The position numbers and the translations under genes were made by a program. DNA of 64,000 nucleotides, from the NCBI GenBank assembly GCA_963627135.1, contig CAVFZY010000035.1, forward strand, positions 1 through 64,000. The letters run 5' to 3'. Shown in pieces: positions 41,729 through 49,859 of this stretch. A model generated the notes under the pieces. The model was given only the letters and a program-made list of their open reading frames with translations, was not told the origin of the DNA and ran no database searches. Position 1 is the stretch's first letter; each line of letters opens with the position of its first letter. Origin of the DNA: CAG-103 sp963627135. Lineage in GTDB: Bacteria > Bacillota > Clostridia > Oscillospirales > Oscillospiraceae.

Positions 41729-42541
41729 ATGAAAACCTCGCCCGTGCGCAGTGAAACCTTGAAAAAGATCCTCCGCCCCGCGCTGATCGTGCTGGCCGTG
41801 CTCATCGTCCTGCTCAATTCGATCACCATCGTGCAGGCGGGCCACACCGGCGTCATCGTCACGCTCGGCAAGGTCAAGGAGGGCGTGCTGGCCGAAGGCG
41901 TTCACTTCAAGGCGCCGTTCGTGCAGAGGGTCGTGAAGATCGACAACCGCATCCAGAAGCTCGAGGTGCAGACCGAGGCATTTTCCAAGGACCTGCAGAG
42001 CGTGCAGACGGTGCTGGCCATCAATTACCGCGTCGATACGGCCAAGAGCTACAGTATTTATAAGAACATCGGCGCAAACTATGAGACCGTGCTCGTCGTG
42101 CCGGCCGTCAACGAGGTGCTCAAGGCGATCACCGCCGTCTACACCGCCGAGGAGAGCGTCACGAACCGCGTGCTCATCTCCGAGGGCCTGGTTGAGCAGC
42201 TCAACGCCAAGCTCAACGACGCGGGCCTGTACGTCACGGACGTGAACATCATCGATTTTGACTTCTCGGACGCGTTCATCAACGCCATCGAGGAAAAGCA
42301 GGTCGCGCAGCAGCAGCTGCTCAAGGCCGAGACCGAAAAGCAGACCGCCATCACGAACGCGGAGGCCGAGGCCGAGGCCACCAAGATCCGCGCCGAGGCG
42401 GAGGCCGAGGCCAACCGCTCCGTCAGCGCCTCGCTCACGGATCAGATCATCCAGAACAAGACCGTCGAGAAGTGGGACGGCAAGCTGCCCACCGTCACCG
42501 GCGGCAGCGGCACGATCATCTCGCTGCCGGGCGCGAATTAA
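41729..42541 (+). CDS. prohibitin/SPFH-domain membrane protein
   Basis: A 270-residue protein. One N-terminal membrane segment (LRPALIVLAVLIVLLNSITI, about residues 15-34) is followed by the SPFH/band-7 domain (GHTGVIVTLGKVKEGVLAEG to about 190) and a highly charged Ala/Glu coiled coil (AEAEAEATKIRAEAEAEAN). Such proteins oligomerise in the membrane and can act as scaffolds for proteases or lipid domains. GAGGGGAGAACCGCAC precedes the start. Monocistronic, upstream of rpsO. Confidence 0.93.
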   Translation: MKTSPVRSETLKKILRPALIVLAVLIVLLNSITIVQAGHTGVIVTLGKVKEGVLAEGVHFKAPFVQRVVKIDNRIQKLEVQTEAFSKDLQSVQTVLAINYRVDTAKSYSIYKNIGANYETVLVVPAVNEVLKAITAVYTAEESVTNRVLISEGLVEQLNAKLNDAGLYVTDVNIIDFDFSDAFINAIEEKQVAQQQLLKAETEKQTAITNAEAEAEATKIRAEAEAEANRSVSASLTDQIIQNKTVEKWDGKLPTVTGGSGTIISLPGAN

Positions 42542-42553
42542 GAAAGATTTCTC

Positions 42554-42582
42554 TTTACAAGTACCACGGGGTGTGGTATTGT
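42554..42582 (+). promoter_or_regulatory. sigma-A promoter of rpsO
   Basis: TTTACA and TATTGT with a 17-bp spacer. The roughly 100-base leader includes a GGCCGC-TTTGCA-GCGGTGCC hairpin and could hold an S15-responsive element, which I cannot confirm by eye. Confidence 0.6.
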
Positions 42583-42688
42583 AAAACAGTCCATGTGCCC
42601 GGATCCGGGGTTTGGCCGCTTTGCAGCGGTGCCTTTCCGCCCGGTTCTGCGCCAGCGGATACGAAAACAAAGAAAGGAAGTCATCACC

Positions 42689-42955
42689 ATGATCACCAAA
42701 GCTGAAAAGACCGCAGTCATCGAAGCCAACAAGACGCACGAGGGCGACACCGGCTCTCCGGAGGTCCAGATCGCCATCCTCACCGAGCGCATCCGCCAGC
42801 TCACCGAGCACCTGAAGGTGCACCCGAACGACAAGCACAGCCGTCTGGGCATGTACAAGATGGTCGGTAAGCGCCGCCGTCTGCTCGACTACCTCGCAAA
42901 GAAGGATATCGAGCGTTACCGCGCAATCATTGCAAAGCTGGGCATCCGTAAGTAA
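42689..42955 (+). CDS. rpsO: 30S ribosomal protein S15
   Basis: An 88-residue primary 16S rRNA-binding protein. HEGDTGSPEVQIAILTERI, HLKVHPNDKHSRLGMYKMVGKRRRLLDYL and the KLGIRK end are the canonical S15 sequence. The ATG 42689 follows AAAGGAAG. It is followed by a strong terminator and then pnp, the classical rpsO-pnp order. Confidence 0.98.
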   Translation: MITKAEKTAVIEANKTHEGDTGSPEVQIAILTERIRQLTEHLKVHPNDKHSRLGMYKMVGKRRRLLDYLAKKDIERYRAIIAKLGIRK

Positions 42956-42987
42956 GTCCGGCAATTCCGAAGGGTATGAAGGTTTTA

Positions 42988-43022
42988 AGCAGGGGACAAG
43001 TGAATATGTCCCCTGCTTTTTT
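42988..43022 (+). terminator. terminator of rpsO
   Basis: An 11-bp perfect stem (AGCAGGGGACA / TGTCCCCTGCT) followed by six T residues. Confidence 0.9.
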
Positions 43023-43131
43023 ACAGCGCTTTGCGCACCTCAATACTCCGCAATTGTGCTGCGCGGCGGCTTTCTTGCTTTACAGGCAGTCTCCGGTCGC
43101 GCCGCCGCAATAAGCGTATAAGTAAAATCTC

Positions 43132-43214
43132 AAACCGCCACTAAAAAGAGCTTAGTATTTGAAAACAGGCTTTTGGGAAAAAACCCGTTTTCAAGTGCTA
43201 TGCTCCGGCGGTTT
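43132..43214 (+). promoter_or_regulatory. structured leader of pnp
   Basis: AAACCGCC (43132-43139) pairs with GGCGGTTT (43207-43214), closing a structure that contains TTGAAAAC / GTTTTCAA (43159-43166 / 43187-43194) and an inner GGG/CCC. It ends 35 bp before pnp. It may be a nuclease-cut autoregulatory hairpin, as for pnp in enterobacteria, or an attenuator (TTTTT follows the closing arm). Confidence 0.45.
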
Positions 43215-43249
43215 TTGAAATATAAAAATAACGAAAAGGAGCAAAACAA

Positions 43250-45370
43250 ATGATAATCACGCACAAGGAATTTCCCGATTACAGGAAGTTTGAGATCGAG
43301 TACGAGGGTCGTCCTCTCAAGATGGAGGTCGGCAAGATGGCCGAGCTGTGCAACGCCGCAGTGCTCGTGACCTACGGCGAGACCACCGTCCTCGTGACCT
43401 GCACGGCATCTGCCCGTCCCAAGGACGGCATCGACTACTTTCCGCTCGCAGTTGACTTCAACGAAAAGCTGTACGCGGTAGGCCGCATCCCCGGCAGCTT
43501 CATGCGCCGCGAGGGTAAGCCCAGCCTGCCCGCAGTCCTGGCCTCCCGCCTCATCGACCGCCCCATGCGTCCGCTGTTTCCCTCCGACCTGCGCAATGAC
43601 GTTGTCATCGCCTGCGAGGTGCTGTCCGTTGACCGCGACTGCAGCCCCGAGATCACCGCAATGATCGGCGCATCGGCAGCCGTCAGCATCTCCGACGTGC
43701 CCTTCAACGGACCTATCGCGGGCATCGTCCTCGGCTGGGACGGCGAGAAGTTCCTGTTCAACCCCACTCAGGAGGAGCGCAAGACCAACCGCATGACCAC
43801 CACTATCGCAGCGACCCACAAGAAGATCGTCATGATCGAGTCCGAGGCCGATCAGGTCCCCGAGGAGGTCATGTACGAGGGCATCGTTCAGGCTCACGAG
43901 CATCTGCAGCCCGTTCTCGATCTCATCGACAGGATGGTAGCCGAGGTCGGCAAGCCGAAGTTCGAGTACGAGCACGCATCCTTCGACGAGGAGCTGTTCA
44001 GCAAGCTCGTCGAGAATGAGTTCGAGGGCATGGAATACTGCATGGACACCGACGACAAGAACGTCCGCGAGGCTCGCGTAAACGACTGGGTCACCGCCAT
44101 GGAGGAGAAATACTCCGAGGAGCACCCCGACATGATGCAGTTCATGGACGAGATACTCTACAAGCTTCAGAAGAAGGTCGTCAAGAAGTGGCTGCTGGCC
44201 GGTAAGCGCGTCGATGGCCGCGCAATGAATGAGATCCGTCCTCTCGGCAGCGAGGTCGGCCTGATCCCCAGAGTCCACGGCTCGGCACTGTTCACCCGCG
44301 GCCAGACTCAGGTGCTGTCCATTGCAACTCTCGCGACCCTCAGCATGTCCCAGAAGCTCGATACCATCTGGGAGGAGGAAGAGAAGCGCTTCATGCACCA
44401 CTACAATATGCCCTCCTACTCCACCGGCGAGGCTCGTGCCAGCCGCAGCACAGGCCGCCGCGAATACGGCCACGGCGCACTGGTCGAGAAGGCGCTTGAA
44501 AGCGTCATCCCCTCGGTCGAGGACTTCCCCTACACCATCCGCGTAGTCTCCGAGATCCTGTCCTCCAACGGTTCGACCTCGCAGGGCTCTATCTGCGGCA
44601 CTACGCTTGCTCTCATGGACGCGGGCGTTCCCATCAAGGCTCCCGTTGCCGGCATCTCCTGCGGACTTATTCAGGACGGCGACGACTTCACCACCTTCAT
44701 CGACATTCAGGGCGTTGAGGACTTCCACGGCGAGATGGACTTCAAGGTCGCCGGCACGAAGGACGGCATCACCGCCATCCAGATGGACCTCAAGAACGAC
44801 GGCCTCAAGCACGAGATCGTCAAGGAGGCGTTCCGCATGACGCGCGAGGCCCGCTTCCAGATCCTCGATGAGATCATGCTCAAGGCGATCGCCGAGCCGC
44901 GCAAGGAGCTGGCCGATTCCGCCCCGAAGATGATCCAGATGAAGATCAACCCCGACAAGATCCGCGAGGTCATCGGCTCCGGCGGCAAGGTCATCCAGAA
45001 GATCTGCGCCGACACCGGCTGCAAGATCGACATCGAGGACGACGGCTCCATCTTCATCGCGTCCGAGGACATCGAGGCCTGCCGCGCCGCGCGCAAGACC
45101 ATCGAGAACATCGTCTTCGAGCCGGAAGTCGGCGAGCTGTACTACGGCAAGGTCTCCAACATCCGCAGCGACTTCGGCGCCTGGGTCGAGCTGGCGCCGG
45201 GCAAGGACGGCCTCATCAAGATCAAGGACCTCGAGTTCAAGCGTACCGAAAAGGTCGAGGATGTGCTCAAGATCGGCGACATGACCTGGGTCAAGGTCAT
45301 GAATGTCGACGATCGCGGCCGCATCGACCTGTCCCGCAAGGATGCGATGCGTGAAAAGGGCCTGATGTAA
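43250..45370 (+). CDS. pnp: polynucleotide phosphorylase
   Basis: A 706-residue 3'-to-5' phosphorolytic exoribonuclease. Two RNase-PH domains (N-terminal from residue 1, second from about 320 with GRRE and the catalytic region DAGVPIKAPVAG) flank the helical domain; a KH domain (KIREVIGSGGKVIQKICADTGCKIDIEDDG) and an S1 domain (YYGKVSNIRSDFGAWVEL) end the protein. AAAAGGAGC supports the start. Codon use changes near 44740: upstream codons include many GCA and some AGG, ATA and GGA; downstream they follow the genome norm. This suggests a recombinant allele. Confidence 0.97.
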   Translation: MIITHKEFPDYRKFEIEYEGRPLKMEVGKMAELCNAAVLVTYGETTVLVTCTASARPKDGIDYFPLAVDFNEKLYAVGRIPGSFMRREGKPSLPAVLASRLIDRPMRPLFPSDLRNDVVIACEVLSVDRDCSPEITAMIGASAAVSISDVPFNGPIAGIVLGWDGEKFLFNPTQEERKTNRMTTTIAATHKKIVMIESEADQVPEEVMYEGIVQAHEHLQPVLDLIDRMVAEVGKPKFEYEHASFDEELFSKLVENEFEGMEYCMDTDDKNVREARVNDWVTAMEEKYSEEHPDMMQFMDEILYKLQKKVVKKWLLAGKRVDGRAMNEIRPLGSEVGLIPRVHGSALFTRGQTQVLSIATLATLSMSQKLDTIWEEEEKRFMHHYNMPSYSTGEARASRSTGRREYGHGALVEKALESVIPSVEDFPYTIRVVSEILSSNGSTSQGSICGTTLALMDAGVPIKAPVAGISCGLIQDGDDFTTFIDIQGVEDFHGEMDFKVAGTKDGITAIQMDLKNDGLKHEIVKEAFRMTREARFQILDEIMLKAIAEPRKELADSAPKMIQMKINPDKIREVIGSGGKVIQKICADTGCKIDIEDDGSIFIASEDIEACRAARKTIENIVFEPEVGELYYGKVSNIRSDFGAWVELAPGKDGLIKIKDLEFKRTEKVEDVLKIGDMTWVKVMNVDDRGRIDLSRKDAMREKGLM

Positions 45371-45439
45371 TCTCAGCACAACTGTGTGGGCGGGGTGCGC
45401 ATACACCCCGCCCCTTTTTCCACGGGGGGACAGCACATC

Positions 45440-46687
45440 ATGTATGAAAAACAGACGCTGCCGAACGGCGTGCGCATCGTCTATGAGCACATGCCGCACG
45501 TGCGCTCGGCTGCTATCGGCGTGTGGATCGGCGTCGGGTCACGGTATGAGTCGCCGTGCGAGGCCGGCAGCGCGCATTTTATCGAGCATATGCTCTTCAA
45601 GGGGACGGCACAGCACTCCGCCTCCGAGCTGGCCGAGCGCATGGACGCCATCGGCGGCCAGGTGAACGCCTACACCACGCGCGAGGGCACATGCTACTAC
45701 GCGCGCGTGCTCGATGAGCACCTCGACCGCGCGGGCGACCTGCTCGCCGAGATGCTCTTCACATCGAACTTTGCCGAGGCGGACGTGGCCAACGAGCGCG
45801 GCGTCATCCGCGAGGAAATGGACATGTACGCCGATACGCCGGAGGATCTGGTCACGGAGCGGCTCATCGGCGCCGCCTTCCCCGGCGCGCTGGGGCGGCC
45901 GGTGCTCGGGCGTCCGGCCTCGATCGACCGGCTGACGGGGGCGCGCCTGCGCTCGTTCCAGATCGCGCACTATATCGCGCCGCGCATCGTCATCGCCGTG
46001 TCCGGCAGCTTCACGGAGGAAAACATCGCGCGCCTCGCCGCGCACTTTTCGTGGCTGCCCGGGCGGCCGGACCTGCCCATGCGCTCCGGCAGCTACACCC
46101 CGGCCTTCACGCTCAAGCGCAAGGCCATCGAGCAAAACCAGATCAGCATCGGCTTTCCTGGCCTGCCGACGGGGTCGGAGGCGCGCTTTACCATGGCGCT
46201 GCTCTCATCCATCCTCGGCGGGAACATGTCCTCGCGCCTGTTTCAGACCGTGCGCGAGAAAAACGGCCTGTGCTACGCCATCTACACCTACACGGCGAGC
46301 TTTCTCGACTGCGGTATGTTCGGCATCTCCGCCGCCGTCGGCCGCGAGACGGAGCAGCGCGCCCTCGCGCTCATCCGCGACGAGCTCGAGCACTTCCGCA
46401 CCGACGGCGTCACGCAGTCGGAGCTCGACCGCGCACGCGAGCAGGTGCACGCGAGCGTGCTCATGGCGGAGGAGTCTACCGCCTCGCGCATGAACAAGCT
46501 TGGCTATTCCGAGCTGTACCTCGGCAGGGTGCTCCCGGCGGACGAGGTGCTCGCGCGCTACGACGCCGTCACGCGTGAGGACATCCTCGGCCTCGCGCGC
46601 GAGACGCTGGACTTTGACCGTGTGTCGTTCTCGGCCGTCGGCCGTCTGCGGCCGCAGGAAGAATACGCGCAGCAGCTCAAGGGATAA
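45440..46687 (+). CDS. M16-family zinc metallopeptidase
   Basis: A 415-residue peptidase. The inverted zinc motif HFIEH is at residues 46-50, with the third ligand expected in the NERGVIREEMDM segment about 75 residues later. The carboxy half is the inactive-like domain with NMSSRLFQTVREKNGLCYAIY. The family processes small peptides or presequences; Bacillus YmxG is encoded beside pnp in the same order. No signal peptide. GGGGGGA precedes ATG 45440. Confidence 0.95.
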   Translation: MYEKQTLPNGVRIVYEHMPHVRSAAIGVWIGVGSRYESPCEAGSAHFIEHMLFKGTAQHSASELAERMDAIGGQVNAYTTREGTCYYARVLDEHLDRAGDLLAEMLFTSNFAEADVANERGVIREEMDMYADTPEDLVTERLIGAAFPGALGRPVLGRPASIDRLTGARLRSFQIAHYIAPRIVIAVSGSFTEENIARLAAHFSWLPGRPDLPMRSGSYTPAFTLKRKAIEQNQISIGFPGLPTGSEARFTMALLSSILGGNMSSRLFQTVREKNGLCYAIYTYTASFLDCGMFGISAAVGRETEQRALALIRDELEHFRTDGVTQSELDRAREQVHASVLMAEESTASRMNKLGYSELYLGRVLPADEVLARYDAVTREDILGLARETLDFDRVSFSAVGRLRPQEEYAQQLKG

Positions 46688-46691
46688 CCAA

Positions 46692-46720
46692 AAACGCCGC
46701 GGAAGGCTCCGCGGCGTTTT
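46692..46720. terminator. bidirectional terminator, M16 / GNAT genes
   Basis: A 9-bp perfect stem (CGCCGCGGA / TCCGCGGCG) with AGGC loop, AAAAA before and TTTTT after, between convergent genes. Confidence 0.9.
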
Positions 46721-46726
46721 TCTGTT

Positions 46727-47260
46727 TCAATCGTCCGGTTCGCCGGCCATGACCGTGTGCTGCAGGTAGTCGGCAAAGGCGGCGTAGGCAGGCGCGCTCA
46801 GCGCGTCGGGGTAGGACATGACGACGAGCGCGTGGCCGCGGTTCGCTGCGTGATACGGCGGGTGGACGTGCGCGCAGGGGTTTGCGTGGTAGCCCGCGCG
46901 CTCGTAAAAGCCCTGCCGGCGGCGGGAGATGTCGTCCACCGGCGGGTCGATCTCGAGGATGACGGGCTTGCCCTCCCCGGCCAGCAGCGCGAGGGCCGCC
47001 TGCCCATAGCGCCGGCCGCGCAGCTCGGGCCGGGTGCAGAAGTGCTCGATGTAGAAAAAGTCACCCGCGTCCCAGCACAGCAGCAGGCCGACCCAGGTGT
47101 CCCCGTCGAAAACGAGCCGGAACTGGTAGGCGTCCTGCGTCAGGGCGCGCGCCTGTGATGCGGCGGTGCGCAGCTCGTGCGTGGGGAAGCTGCCGCGGTA
47201 GAGCGCCATGGCGGCGGCATAGCGCGGGTCGTTGGTGGAGCGGATGCGTTCAAAGTGCAT
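46727..47260 (-). CDS. GNAT-family N-acetyltransferase
   Basis: A 177-residue acyl-CoA-dependent acetyltransferase. FYIEHFCTRPELRGRRYGQAAL contains the acetyl-CoA-binding R/Q-x-x-G-x-G/A type loop, and a GFYERAGYHAN block is typical of the fold's end. The start at 47260 is chosen because MHFERIRSTND resembles the family start and upstream codons are arginine-rich and non-conserved. The substrate is unknown. Confidence 0.85.
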   Translation of the reverse strand: MHFERIRSTNDPRYAAAMALYRGSFPTHELRTAASQARALTQDAYQFRLVFDGDTWVGLLLCWDAGDFFYIEHFCTRPELRGRRYGQAALALLAGEGKPVILEIDPPVDDISRRRQGFYERAGYHANPCAHVHPPYHAANRGHALVVMSYPDALSAPAYAAFADYLQHTVMAGEPDD

Positions 47261-47315
47261 AGGATGCGCCTGCTTTCGGATGAGAATAAGCCATAGGATA
47301 CCACACCCGCGCCGC

Positions 47316-47344
47316 TTGCGCAAGGGGGCAGATCCTGCTACAAT
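47316..47344 (+). promoter_or_regulatory. promoter of the 31-codon orphan gene
   Basis: TTGCGC and TACAAT with a 17-bp spacer; the expected start of transcription is only about 15 bases before the start codon. Confidence 0.6.
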
Positions 47345-47364
47345 GAAACAAAGGGGGTGTGCGT

Positions 47365-47460
47365 ATGCACATTGCGGGGATAAGCGGCGGCACGGTCGGG
47401 CTGGCGCTGGCGTTCCGGTGCTACCGGCGGATCCTGAAGCGGTACAGCAAACGGTCCTAA
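47365..47460 (+). CDS. orphan 31-residue peptide with a basic tail
   Basis: A short frame (ATG 47365, TAA 47458-47460). AAGGGGG lies seven bases upstream, a TTGCGC/TACAAT promoter precedes it and a 12-bp terminator follows, so it is a complete tiny transcription unit. The first 17 residues are small and hydrophobic (IAGISGGTVGLALAF); the rest is strongly basic (CYRRILKRYSKRS). Such a layout occurs in small membrane peptides and type I toxins. I do not recognise it; no antisense RNA can be shown. Confidence 0.5.
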   Translation: MHIAGISGGTVGLALAFRCYRRILKRYSKRS

Positions 47461-47465
47461 ACGCG

Positions 47466-47505
47466 AAAACCCCGGCGGCTTTTCTTGAAGCCGCCGGGGT
47501 CGTTT
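47466..47505. terminator. bidirectional terminator, orphan gene / asd
   Basis: A 12-bp perfect stem (CCCCGGCGGCTT / AAGCCGCCGGGG), CGTTTT on the plus side and GTTTTCGCG on the minus side. Confidence 0.88.
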
Positions 47506-47512
47506 TCGCTTT

Positions 47513-48520
47513 TCAGGCGTTTTGGATCAGCAGCTCCGCGATCTGCACGCAGTTGGTGGCCGCGCCCTTGCGCACCTGGTCGCCGCAGCACCAGAGGCAC
47601 AGACCGTTGGGGTCGGTCAGGTCGGGGCGGATGCGGCCGACGAACACGAGGTCCTGATCCGACGTGTCGAGCGGCATGGGATACTGCAGCGCGTCGAGAT
47701 CGTCCACGAGGCGGCAGCCGGGGGCGGCGGCGATGGCCGCGCGCGCCTCGTCGACGGAGATGTGGTGCGCGAAGTGCACGGCGGCGGAGATGGAGTGGCT
47801 GCGCACGACGGGCACGCGCACGCAGGTGCATGAGACGTTCATGTCCGGCAGGTGCAGGATCTTGCGGCCCTCGTTCTGGAGCTTCATCTCCTCGGAGGTG
47901 TAGCCGTCGCACTGCTCGCCGCCGATCTGCGGGATGACGTTGTAGGCGATCTGGTGCGCGAACACCTTCGGCGCGTAGGGTTTGCCCTCACGCAGAGCGT
48001 CAACCTCGTTCTGCAGCTCGATGGGGCCGCCCGCGCCCGCGCCGGACACGGCCTGATACGTCGACACGACCATGTCGCGGATGGGTGAGAGCTTGCGCAG
48101 CGCGTTGATGGCGGTCAGCGTGATGATGGTCGAGCAGTTGGGGTTCGAGATAATGCCGTGGTGCAGCTTCACGTCCCCGGCGTTGATCTCCGGCACGACG
48201 AGCGGCACGTTCGGGTCGAGGCGGAAGGCCGAGGAGTTATCCACGAACACGGCGCCGGAGCGCACGATCGCGGGGGCGAAGCGCTCGGCAATGTCGTTTT
48301 CTGCCGCGCCGAGGACGATGTCCATGCCGGTGAAAGCGGCGTCCGTCGCCTCCTCGACGACAATGTCCTGCCCCTGCCACGACACGACCTTGCCGGCCGA
48401 GCGGGCGCTCGCGAGCAGGTGCAGCTCTCCGACGGGGAACCTGCGCTCGGCGAGGATCTTCATCATTTCCTGTCCGACGGCGCCGCTGGCGCCGAGAATG
48501 GCAACTCGATACTGCTTCAT
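47513..48520 (-). CDS. asd: aspartate-semialdehyde dehydrogenase
   Basis: A 335-residue NADPH-dependent enzyme making aspartate semialdehyde from aspartyl phosphate. GASGAVGQEMM at residues 10-20 binds NADP, SNPNCSTI contains the catalytic Cys129, and the RVPVVRSHS block holds the active-site histidine. AAAGGAAG precedes the start. Last gene of the hom-aspartokinase-asd operon, feeding lysine, threonine and methionine synthesis. Confidence 0.96.
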   Translation of the reverse strand: MKQYRVAILGASGAVGQEMMKILAERRFPVGELHLLASARSAGKVVSWQGQDIVVEEATDAAFTGMDIVLGAAENDIAERFAPAIVRSGAVFVDNSSAFRLDPNVPLVVPEINAGDVKLHHGIISNPNCSTIITLTAINALRKLSPIRDMVVSTYQAVSGAGAGGPIELQNEVDALREGKPYAPKVFAHQIAYNVIPQIGGEQCDGYTSEEMKLQNEGRKILHLPDMNVSCTCVRVPVVRSHSISAAVHFAHHISVDEARAAIAAAPGCRLVDDLDALQYPMPLDTSDQDLVFVGRIRPDLTDPNGLCLWCCGDQVRKGAATNCVQIAELLIQNA

Positions 48521-48538
48521 ATCCGAAAACTTCCTTTC

Positions 48539-49849
48539 TTATTTCACAAAGCTGTTGTACAGGACCTGAATGGCAGGCGCGAGATCTTTCGTGTCCACGC
48601 CGACGATGATATTGAGCTCATCCGGCCCCTGCGAGATCATGCGGATGTTGATGCCGTGCTCGCCGAGGGCGGCGAAGATGCGGCCCGATGTGCCGGGGCG
48701 GAACACCATCTTCCGGCCGACGGCCGCGACGATGGAGATGTTCTCCGTCACGTGCAGATTGTCCGGGCGCAGCTGCTTTTCTACCTCACCGAGGATGGAG
48801 TACAGGCACGGGGCGACCTTTTCGCTCGAGACGACGAGCGACAGGCAGTCGATGCCGCTGGGGGCGTACTCGATGCTCACGCCGTGGCGCTCGAACACCT
48901 CGAACACCTGCCGGAACATGCCCACGCTCGAGGACATGCCGGTCTTGGCGATGGTGATGATGGAGTAGTTTTTCCTGCCCGCAATGCCGGTGATGAGCCG
49001 GCCGTCGTCCGCGTCGTCGAACGAGTCCATGATGAGCGTGCCGGGGTGGTCGGGGTCATTGGTGTTGCGGATGTTGAGCGGGATGTTCTTCTCGCGCACG
49101 GGGAAGACCGTGCCCTCGTGCAGCACCTGCGCGCCGACGAAGCTCAGCTCGCGCAGCTCGTTATACGTGATGCGCTCGATGGGCAGCGGGTCGGGCACGA
49201 TGCGGGGGTCGGCCATGAGGATGCCGGACACGTCCGTCCAGTTTTCGTACACGTCGGCATTCAGCGCCGCGGCCGCGAGCGCGCCGGTGATGTCGCTGCC
49301 GCCGCGGGAGAAGGTGCGGATCTTGCCGTCGGGCGTCACGCCGTAAAAGCCGGGGATGACGACGCTGCGGCCGTCGGCCAGGCGCTGCAGCGCAGCGTAG
49401 GACGCCTCCTTGTCGATCGAACCGTCGAACTTGAAGCGCACCCACAGCTCCGCGTCCAGAAACGAGTAGCCGAGGTAGTCCGCCATGAGCAGAGCGGAGA
49501 AATATTCGCCGCGCGACACGAGCTCCTCCTCCGAGATGCCGGCGCGCATCTGCTGGCGCAGCACGTCGAGCTCGGCCTCAATATCGACGTTCAGGCCGCA
49601 TTCATCGCGGATGGCGATGTAGCGATCGGCGATCATCTGGAAGATGCTCTCGCAGCTCACGCCGTACTGCAGGTGCGCGTAGCACAGGTACAGGAGGTCT
49701 GTGAGCTTGTGGTCGTCCGCGCTGCGCTTGCCGGCGGCGGACACGACGATCACCTTCCGCGCGGGGTCGGCGCGCACGATGTCGCGAACTTTTTCAAACT
49801 GCTTGGCGTCCGCCATCGACGAGCCGCCGAATTTTGCAACTTTCAGCAT
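48539..49849 (-). CDS. lysC: aspartate kinase
   Basis: A 436-residue kinase phosphorylating L-aspartate. KVAKFGGSSMADAKQ is the N-terminal signature, FSRGGSDITGA the second substrate/nucleotide block. Two ACT domains at the carboxy end (from about 300) bind the feedback amino acid. ATG 49849 follows AGGAGG; upstream codons belong to the gap. Ten bases separate it from hom. No lysine riboswitch is present. Confidence 0.94.
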   Translation of the reverse strand: MLKVAKFGGSSMADAKQFEKVRDIVRADPARKVIVVSAAGKRSADDHKLTDLLYLCYAHLQYGVSCESIFQMIADRYIAIRDECGLNVDIEAELDVLRQQMRAGISEEELVSRGEYFSALLMADYLGYSFLDAELWVRFKFDGSIDKEASYAALQRLADGRSVVIPGFYGVTPDGKIRTFSRGGSDITGALAAAALNADVYENWTDVSGILMADPRIVPDPLPIERITYNELRELSFVGAQVLHEGTVFPVREKNIPLNIRNTNDPDHPGTLIMDSFDDADDGRLITGIAGRKNYSIITIAKTGMSSSVGMFRQVFEVFERHGVSIEYAPSGIDCLSLVVSSEKVAPCLYSILGEVEKQLRPDNLHVTENISIVAAVGRKMVFRPGTSGRIFAALGEHGINIRMISQGPDELNIIVGVDTKDLAPAIQVLYNSFVK

Positions 49850-49859
49850 GGGGCCCTCC

